From Methylotenera_A sp046594885 (GTDB lineage: Bacteria; Pseudomonadota; Gammaproteobacteria; Burkholderiales; Methylophilaceae), in NCBI GenBank assembly GCA_046594885.1, contig JBKJRD010000090.1, forward strand, positions 1 through 19,441: 19,441 bases of DNA, read 5' to 3'. The position numbers and the translations under genes were made by a program. The notes below the pieces were generated by a model. That model was not told where the DNA came from, searched no databases, and saw only the letters and a program-made list of their open reading frames with translations. Shown piece after piece: positions 14,285 to 19,441 of the stretch (position 1 is the first letter of the stretch; every line of letters begins with the position of its first letter).

Positions 14285-15745
14285 TTATGTCCACTTAGAT
14301 TTTAAATGTCGATAACTTCTGTACAAGAAACGCCACATAACACCTTTAAAAGAAACTTGATTTGATATGTCTAAAGCCTCTTGTAGAGTGTCTGGTTTAT
14401 AGGCCTCTTGTAAAGGCGGTGATTGTAAAGGTAAAGCATGCCTTGCTAAAGCATGCTTTAAAATAGTATTACTGTGATATTCTAAGTATCTTTTGCGAGC
14501 CAATTTACTTAAGGCTAGCAGCTTTTTATTGTCAACTTTATTAACAAAATCATATAGCTCACTTGGGCTTCTCCATGCAAAGGCTTCCTCGTGAACCATA
14601 TCAAATGTTCCCAGCAACCTAGATGTGGAGTGACTGTGAATAGCTAAGGGTATACCCGCTCCCATAGCCTCTATTAAAGTACGAGCACCCCCATAGGGAA
14701 AAGATGTAACGTATAGATCCACCTCATATTGTTGTAAAGCTTTCCATACACTAGTCACGAATGGAACATAAACAAATTTTGACTTGTCGACACCTAGTCT
14801 ACGCATTGTTCTGTAAATTTTCCACAATGCAAATATAGTCAAACGTCCAATATGGATATGCCTGCCACCACTCGCTTGCAATAATTTTGGCACAACATCA
14901 ACGTATTGAATAAAATAGGGAGCCTCAACCTTATTAAAACCAGCAGCTGTGCAAGTTACTAACTCACTAGCACTTTTAAAACTTAACATCTTATCGCGGC
15001 TACCCATATCATCAACAGTCATTGGTAAGTAACGATTGTTTTTAATATTAAGCCCATTTCTACAATAGTGATATCCCATTGGATGAATATCTACATGATC
15101 CGCATATTCCAAATTAACGCCTAAGCAAAGATGATGGTCACCATGATGATAAAAATGTAGATGGTAACCCAAACTGGGTTGAACAGCAGAAATTGCAACA
15201 CTATCTTGATGATGGTTGAAAAGCCAAATATCTGAAGGCTTGAGTCTAAGAATTCTGCGCTGTAACCAGTTTAATTTATCAATTGGCTTACCGCGTGGCG
15301 CAAGTTCAATAGATAAATTTTTAATATCGCAGAACTTGTGCCGAATAGCTGCAAGACTAGTTGAACCGTTAATACCAGTAACTAAAATAATACTCTGAGC
15401 GCAAGGACTAAGTCGAATAATATCTGCAAGTACAGCGGTGTGTCCTCCTGATGCTTGAAGCTTACTAGCAATGTAAACAACAGGACTTTCTAAAACTTGA
15501 GTTGAGTTTTTATCAGATAAGTCAGTTATTTCATCCTTGATTAGTTGATTCAAATTTAATGCACCGATTTCTTGGCATAAATCATCTAGCAGTTTAGAGC
15601 CAAAAATTTGAGCGGTGTTAATCGGTTCACAAAATATCTGATCGACCAGTCGATGTATAGAATTTAAAGCCGCGTTAAGATTACCTTCAGATAAATGTAC
15701 TTTTATCTTATCTTGAAATTGAACAATTGAATGAGCTAATGCCAT
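14285..15745 (-). CDS. Large GT-B-like glycosyltransferase, unusual
   Basis: This 486-aa protein does not match a group I can name. Residues 1-80 are predicted helical and lead into a Rossmann-like start, VVYIASKLQASGGHTAVLADII (89-110), where the SGG turn resembles the acceptor-side loop of GT-B enzymes. A His-rich stretch follows (HFYHHGDHHLCLG, 197-209; ADHVDIHPMGYHYCR, 215-229). The C-terminal half has HIGRLTIF (297-304) and then VDLYVTSFPYGGARTLIEAMGAGIP (342-366). This last stretch resembles the donor-site region of GT1/GT4 and O-GlcNAc-transferase-like enzymes. A short basic tail ends the protein and could touch the membrane. The gene heads the run into GT2 and wbpV after a gap of about 430 bp. 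A polysaccharide glycosyltransferase is the likely role; sugar specificity is unknown. Confidence 0.75.
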   Translation of the reverse strand: MALAHSIVQFQDKIKVHLSEGNLNAALNSIHRLVDQIFCEPINTAQIFGSKLLDDLCQEIGALNLNQLIKDEITDLSDKNSTQVLESPVVYIASKLQASGGHTAVLADIIRLSPCAQSIILVTGINGSTSLAAIRHKFCDIKNLSIELAPRGKPIDKLNWLQRRILRLKPSDIWLFNHHQDSVAISAVQPSLGYHLHFYHHGDHHLCLGVNLEYADHVDIHPMGYHYCRNGLNIKNNRYLPMTVDDMGSRDKMLSFKSASELVTCTAAGFNKVEAPYFIQYVDVVPKLLQASGGRHIHIGRLTIFALWKIYRTMRRLGVDKSKFVYVPFVTSVWKALQQYEVDLYVTSFPYGGARTLIEAMGAGIPLAIHSHSTSRLLGTFDMVHEEAFAWRSPSELYDFVNKVDNKKLLALSKLARKRYLEYHSNTILKHALARHALPLQSPPLQEAYKPDTLQEALDISNQVSFKGVMWRFLYRSYRHLKSKWT

Positions 15746-15790
15746 TTTTGAATTTTTAACCTTATATATTTGTGGGCTATTTTAAAACAA

Positions 15791-16141
15791 TTATCCTCTA
15801 GAACGCGCTAGCTCTTTCCAATCAATTGGAGTGAAGCGCATTAAGCCCATACGCTACCTTTGCACTTCATCTAACATGAATTTGCCATAGCTCCCGATCA
15901 AATTCGCCAAACTCTCTATCAATTGACCAATGCGTTCTTTTAGATGGCGTGAAGATTTATAAAGCATAACCATCTAATCCATTACTAAATTAAATTGATT
16001 CGGATAAACTACAGATCATCGTTAGAATCAGGTTTATCCCATCCTAATTGCATGGTTAGCTTTTATATACATTCGTCCTGCATCAATCACTTTTTTTAAA
16101 GTACTGTCATGTTCAGCCGAAAGTATTCCAAGTATTACAGG
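15791..16141 (-). pseudogene. Degraded coding remnants between the sulfotransferase and GT genes
   Basis: The 428-bp gap 15746-16173 holds no intact gene, but its minus strand has several coding-like pieces. At 16034-16141 a 35-codon segment has no visible start (reads PVILGILSAEHDSTLKKVID and onward). It overlaps a 14-codon ATG frame at 16009-16053 (MQLGWDKPDSNDDL). At 15854-15973 a 39-codon ATG frame (central part LKERIGQLIESLANLIGSYG) ends at TAG. The same frame continues past that stop to 15791 as RMGLMRFTPIDWKELARSRG. The amphipathic, varied composition looks more protein-like than random AT-rich spacer, and it fits one or more genes broken by stops and frameshifts. I cannot name the family, and very small intact genes are an alternative. 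Confidence 0.35.
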
Positions 16142-16173
16142 TTAATTTACCGCAAGTGTAATAAATTCCCCCA

Positions 16174-17031
16174 CTACTTGTTCCACCACTTATATATTGC
16201 GTTATAACTATTGAAGATTCGCTCAATTTTTGCAATCTGCCATCGGCTCAACACTTGATTAAAGTCTGAAGTCGAAGCCAAAATCGACTTCCCGTAATTC
16301 GTCGAATAAGTAGCATCTTTACGGTCAAAGTCAAAATGCATTTTACCAAAACCCTCCCGCCCGATGGGAAAACCCAAGAAAGCTTCAAGACGCTGAAACT
16401 CTATGTCGTCACGAGCGACGATATTTTCATAGCGTACTACATGTACCAAACCTTGCTTATATAGATCAGATGTATGAACTCTCCAATAATAATTAAACAT
16501 TTGAGATGTAATTAAACGTGCACAGATAAGCTGATGCAATACCTTAGATAACGTATGCCAATTGGGCGATTGGCGAAGTTCACGCCACATAGCCGACCGC
16601 TTAGATCGCTCCACCAAAACCATTGATGAAATTACTGCACGCGGATCACGCACCACGCAAACCACCTTACTATGCTCGCCGAAAAAACGTGGAATTAAAT
16701 CAACCAGCAAGCTAAGCTCTGGATCTTTCAGGATTAGATACTTATATGGCATACCTTGAAAATGGCTAAGTACTGTGGCCAACATATCCTGCACCATACG
16801 CACGTACATACCAGTTAACTTTGCTTCATCAATCGCATACGCCGCAAACCGCTGCGGATCAGAGTAATGCAAAAAATCATGGAAATGCCGGACGATCTGT
16901 GTAATGTAAGTACATTCTGGCAGCATCGGAAACGACTGATTCCCAGCACATAATAGTCCTCCTAATATGGTAGTACCGCTACGCGGCGCACCGATTACAA
17001 GAACATTATTAAATACAGCAAGGTTAGTCAT
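16174..17031 (-). CDS. PAPS-dependent sulfotransferase
   Basis: This 285-aa enzyme of the sulfotransferase superfamily should transfer sulfate from PAPS to a sugar of the polysaccharide or its lipid-linked precursor. The 5'-phosphosulfate loop GAPRSGTT is at 14-21, and the 3'-phosphate motif VVRDPRAVISS is at 126-136; both are intact. LKDPELS (101-107) corresponds to the conserved region before the 3'-phosphate site in carbohydrate sulfotransferases. There is no signal peptide or clear transmembrane helix, so it acts in the cytoplasm. It begins 27 bp after cysC, whose product would supply PAPS. Hand counts give roughly 47-52% GC for three 60-bp lines inside it, against about 30-33% in neighbouring genes, so it may have a separate origin. 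The acceptor is unknown. Confidence 0.88.
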   Translation of the reverse strand: MTNLAVFNNVLVIGAPRSGTTILGGLLCAGNQSFPMLPECTYITQIVRHFHDFLHYSDPQRFAAYAIDEAKLTGMYVRMVQDMLATVLSHFQGMPYKYLILKDPELSLLVDLIPRFFGEHSKVVCVVRDPRAVISSMVLVERSKRSAMWRELRQSPNWHTLSKVLHQLICARLITSQMFNYYWRVHTSDLYKQGLVHVVRYENIVARDDIEFQRLEAFLGFPIGREGFGKMHFDFDRKDATYSTNYGKSILASTSDFNQVLSRWQIAKIERIFNSYNAIYKWWNK

Positions 17032-17058
17032 GATTTATCATTTCTGAATAGGTTAAAT

Positions 17059-17691
17059 TCAGGTACATTTCTGCAATACTCCAACACGCAACAAATGCGT
17101 TATAACCTGCCCAGCACATACTTCGATTGAAAATCTAGCGGTATTCAAAGTAAGTTCTGGGGCAAGCGGCTCCTCATAGGGAGATGAAATTCCTGTAAAA
17201 TTGCTAATCAATCCAAGTCGAGCTTTCTTGTATAAACCCTTTACATCCCTTTTTTCACAAACCTCAAGAGGGCAGTGACAATAAATTTCTATGAAATTTA
17301 AGTGTCCTACCAAGTCTTTTATTAGTTTACGATCAGCACGAAAAGGAGAAATAAAAGCAGTCAGAGTAACAATCCCTGCATCAAGAAAAAGTTTGGCTAC
17401 CTCACCAATACGCCTAATATTTTCTTCTCGATCTTTGTCAGAAAAACCTAAATCTTTATTCAAACCCTGCCTAACATTATCTCCATCTAATACGTAAGTA
17501 TGGCAAGCATATTGGTATAGTTTTTCTTCTACAGCATGCGCAATAGTAGACTTTCCGGCGCCAGACAAGCCAGTGAACCATAGCAATAAACTTTTATGTC
17601 CATTTTTCTCCTCTCGCCTTTCACGCGTCAAAGAGGCTTGGTACGAGGTTAAATTATTAGATGGTATTATCAATTTACTATTCTCATACAC
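17059..17691 (-). CDS. cysC: Adenylylsulfate (APS) kinase
   Basis: This 210-aa cytoplasmic kinase phosphorylates APS to PAPS, the donor for the adjacent sulfotransferase. The P-loop GLSGAGKST (41-49), DGDNVRQGLNKDLGFS (69-84), the FISPFRADR segment with the conserved Ser (113-121), DVKGLYKKA (149-157) and the lid motif FTGISSPYEEP (165-175) all match CysC. No ATP-sulfurylase domain is fused and no cysD or cysN is in the window, so APS must come from elsewhere. The only usable start in frame is GTG at 17691, because a TAA lies 6 bp further upstream; the Shine-Dalgarno is weak. The location inside a polysaccharide operon, rather than with assimilation genes, suggests dedicated glycan sulfation, as in Nod-factor loci. 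Confidence 0.94.
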   Translation of the reverse strand: MYENSKLIIPSNNLTSYQASLTRERREEKNGHKSLLLWFTGLSGAGKSTIAHAVEEKLYQYACHTYVLDGDNVRQGLNKDLGFSDKDREENIRRIGEVAKLFLDAGIVTLTAFISPFRADRKLIKDLVGHLNFIEIYCHCPLEVCEKRDVKGLYKKARLGLISNFTGISSPYEEPLAPELTLNTARFSIEVCAGQVITHLLRVGVLQKCT

Positions 17692-17719
17692 TATGCTTTA
17701 ATATTTAAATGAATTACTT

Positions 17720-17740
17720 ACCAATAACCAATAACCAATA
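17720..17740. repeat. Three perfect tandem copies of a 7-bp unit
   Basis: The 7-mer ACCAATA occurs three times head to tail (21 bp) in the 77-bp gap between the aminotransferase stop and the cysC start, about 30 bp from the GTG. A short inverted repeat TAGC-TAATT-GCTA follows directly (17739-17751). Copy-number change here would alter the cysC leader length. Any regulatory role is speculation. Confidence 0.6.
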
Positions 17741-17768
17741 GCTAATTGCTAAGTAGTATTACTATAAG

Positions 17769-18875
17769 TTACTTAAACAATAACAAGTTATCCACTACTC
17801 TACTTACCTGGCCTGCATCCAAAAATGGGGACATTGGCAAACTCAGCACTTCTTTAGATAACGTTTCTGCTATCGATAAATTATGTTTAGAAAACTCAGA
17901 ATAACAAGCTTGCAGATGTGGAGGAGTTGGATAATGAATAACAGTAGTTATGCCCTGCTTTTCTAAATAATCGCGTAGAGCATCTCTATTTTTATTGCGA
18001 ATTACATATAAATGCCAAACAGGCTCAGCCCATTCAGGAACATTAGGTAGCTCAAACCCCACATTTTTTAAGTTTAGATTTTGAAGTTGTGCTGTATAAC
18101 TGTTAGCCACTGCACGCCGACTTTCATTCCATTTATCAAGCACACCCAGCTTTACCCTTAAAAATGCTGCCTGCATTTCGTCTAATCTGGTGTTGCAACC
18201 TTTCACCTCATGTTTATATTTAATTTGTGATCCATAATTGCGAAGTAACCGTACTTTTTCTGCAATTACTGCATCATTCGTTAAAACTGCACCTGCATCG
18301 CCTAAAGCACCTAGGTTTTTACCAGGATAAAAACTCGTTGCGGCAGCATGTCCAAGAGAGCCTACTCGACGGCCTTTATAACGTGCGCCCTGTGCTTGCG
18401 CGGCATCCTCAATAACAATCAAGCCATACTGTTTGGCAATCGCATTGATTGGATCCATATCTGCTGACTGACCATATAAGTGCACCGGAATGATAGCGCG
18501 TGTTTTGGAAGTGATAGCTGCAACTAGAGCATCTGGATTAATATTGTGTGTATTTATATCAGGCTCAATTGGTACGGGCGTGGCACCGCATTGACTCACT
18601 GCCAGCCAAGTTGCAATAAACGTGTTAGATGGGACTAAAACTTCATCTCCAGGGCCAATTTCATAAGCCCTTAATAACAAATGAATTGCGTCTAATCCAT
18701 TTCCTAATCCAACACAATGCTTTACATCACTATAAGTAGAAAATTCAGATTCAAACGCTTCAACTTCTGGCCCAGTAATAAACCAGCCAGAATCAAGCAC
18801 TCTTTTAAACGCCACCTCGAGAGGCTCACGAATTTCATTATGTAGTCGCTTAAGATCAAGAAAAGGAACAACCAT
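17769..18875 (-). CDS. fdtB: DegT/DnrJ/EryC1/StrS-family sugar aminotransferase (FdtB/QdtB type)
   Basis: This 368-aa PLP enzyme probably aminates C3 of a dTDP-3-keto-6-deoxyhexose to give dTDP-Fuc3N or dTDP-Qui3N. The PLP lysine is Lys186 in SFYPGKNLGALGD, with EDAAQAQGA (156-164) supplying the cofactor-binding Asp and the pyridine-stacking environment. GNGLDAIHL (58-66) and the C-terminal HLYVIRNKNRD segment fit the family. The ATG at 18875 shares one base with the fdtA stop (TGATG) and has GGAG 7 nt upstream, so translation is coupled; a TTG one codon earlier is less likely. Direct pairing with the ketoisomerase makes the 3-amino assignment strong. Which epimer is formed depends on the isomerase and is not resolved. 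Confidence 0.92.
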   Translation of the reverse strand: MVVPFLDLKRLHNEIREPLEVAFKRVLDSGWFITGPEVEAFESEFSTYSDVKHCVGLGNGLDAIHLLLRAYEIGPGDEVLVPSNTFIATWLAVSQCGATPVPIEPDINTHNINPDALVAAITSKTRAIIPVHLYGQSADMDPINAIAKQYGLIVIEDAAQAQGARYKGRRVGSLGHAAATSFYPGKNLGALGDAGAVLTNDAVIAEKVRLLRNYGSQIKYKHEVKGCNTRLDEMQAAFLRVKLGVLDKWNESRRAVANSYTAQLQNLNLKNVGFELPNVPEWAEPVWHLYVIRNKNRDALRDYLEKQGITTVIHYPTPPHLQACYSEFSKHNLSIAETLSKEVLSLPMSPFLDAGQVSRVVDNLLLFK

Positions 18876-19288
18876 CAAACAACTCCATGCACGTCAGATA
18901 AAAATTGTGGGTAATCACGATAGTAATCATCTTCATCAAAATAATTTGATGCCAAAACCATACACACTGCGCCTGAGGAAAAATTATCAATTTCTCGCCA
19001 TATCATTGGGCAAACATAAAGGCCATAATAACTACGATTCATATGAATCTTTTTTTTCTCATACCCATCATCAATATGTATATCAAAAGACCCTGACATG
19101 GCAATAATTAATTGATGCAACCCTTTGTGTGCATGTCCTCCGCGCGCTGAGCCACCAGGAACATCATAAAGGTAATACACACGCTTGATATCAAAAAGTA
19201 CATGTCGCCCACCACCTTCAATAAAAGTAAGATTTCCTCTAGGGTCATTTATTCTTGGCAAGTCAATTGTTTTACAGTGTTTAATCAT
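18875..19288 (-). CDS. fdtA: dTDP-6-deoxy-hexulose 3,4-ketoisomerase (FdtA/QdtA, cupin)
   Basis: This 137-aa single-domain cupin moves the keto group from C4 to C3 of dTDP-4-keto-6-deoxyglucose, preparing it for the aminotransferase. The diagnostic segments are NDPRGNLTFIEGG (14-26), the active-site RGGHAHKGLHQ (49-59) with the two catalytic-region histidines, and a MSGSFDIHIDDG strand pair (64-75). Length is typical of FdtA/QdtA, without the acyltransferase domain fused in WxcM. AGAGGGGA lies about 8 nt before the ATG. It is 16 bp downstream of a partial upstream gene and overlaps the aminotransferase by one base. FdtA (galacto product) and QdtA (gluco product) are too similar to separate by eye. 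Confidence 0.92.
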   Translation of the reverse strand: MIKHCKTIDLPRINDPRGNLTFIEGGGRHVLFDIKRVYYLYDVPGGSARGGHAHKGLHQLIIAMSGSFDIHIDDGYEKKKIHMNRSYYGLYVCPMIWREIDNFSSGAVCMVLASNYFDEDDYYRDYPQFLSDVHGVV

Positions 19289-19304
19289 TATTATTCCCCT
19301 CTTA

Positions 19305-19441
19305 TTAAATACTTTTCTTAATTAATGCCAGTTTAGCCTCTAACTTCCATTCATCAACAACATTATCTGGATATCCACGATGAAAATGTTTGATCCATGG
19401 ATATGCGGACTCACCCGAACCGTCTCTTAGTTTAATTGAAT
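19305..19441 (-). CDS. C-terminal end of an unidentified gene (cut by the window)
   Basis: A minus-strand frame is open from the window edge to a TAA at 19305-19307, giving 44 residues that include SAYPWIKHFHRGYPDNVVDE and end ALIKKSI. It is 16 bp upstream of fdtA in the same direction, so it is probably the preceding gene of the operon. By context an acetyltransferase (FdtC-like) or another sugar-modifying enzyme would be expected, but the fragment has no hexapeptide repeat pattern that I can confirm. Confidence 0.7.
   Translation of the reverse strand, partial: SIKLRDGSGESAYPWIKHFHRGYPDNVVDEWKLEAKLALIKKSI

Noticed and set aside
15746..16173. Insertion sequence in the gap between GT and sulfotransferase
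   Set aside because: No terminal inverted repeats, target duplication or recognisable transposase motif could be found.
19289..19441. JUMPstart/ops element at the operon head
   Set aside because: No GGCGGTAG-like sequence is seen here or in the epsE leader. The operon start lies beyond the window.

Overview
The window is a surface-polysaccharide locus from an AT-rich Gram-negative bacterium. The left third carries the epsA-epsB-epsE-epsL-epsF-epsG set, in the order known from Methylobacillus-type betaproteobacterial exopolysaccharide clusters. I therefore infer a betaproteobacterium, most likely a Methylophilaceae methylotroph such as Methylotenera or Methylophilus. This rests on protein-family recognition, not on a database search. 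Every gene except the first is on the minus strand, so the locus reads from right to left.

Right end (19441 to 14285), sugar modification and transfer. The window opens inside an unidentified gene. Next come a sugar 3,4-ketoisomerase (FdtA type) and a PLP aminotransferase (FdtB type), which together make a dTDP-3-amino-3,6-dideoxyhexose. They are followed by APS kinase (CysC) and a PAPS-dependent sulfotransferase, which point to a sulfated glycan. A stretch of about 430 bp with no intact gene holds broken, coding-like fragments. After it lie a large unusual GT-B-like glycosyltransferase and a GT2 rhamnosyltransferase-like enzyme.

Middle (13524 to 8147), lipid-carrier initiation and precursors. 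A WbpV-WbpL-WbpM trio (4-keto reductase, polyprenyl-phosphate HexNAc-1-P transferase, UDP-GlcNAc 4,6-dehydratase) would make UDP-QuiNAc or a related sugar and load it on undecaprenyl phosphate. GalU supplies UDP-glucose. The housekeeping purine-salvage gene hpt follows galU.

Left (7918 to 1178), export machinery. In transcription order: LuxR-type regulator EpsA, initiating hexose-1-P transferase EpsB, outer-membrane export protein EpsE, beta-barrel EpsL, Wzz-like chain-length protein EpsF, and BY-kinase-like ATPase EpsG. A perfect -10 box and then a strong intrinsic terminator lie between epsB and epsE. The terminator ends only about 17 nt before the epsE Shine-Dalgarno, which suggests attenuation. 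At the far left an O-antigen ligase/polymerase (Wzy_C family) is encoded on the plus strand and converges on epsG with a 4-bp gap.

Together the genes describe two polysaccharide initiation routes side by side (EpsB and WbpL types), one shared or dedicated export set, and a sulfation plus 3-amino-deoxysugar decoration module. No flippase, exosortase or PEP-CTERM protein is visible here. I found no tRNA, rRNA, CRISPR array or intact insertion sequence.
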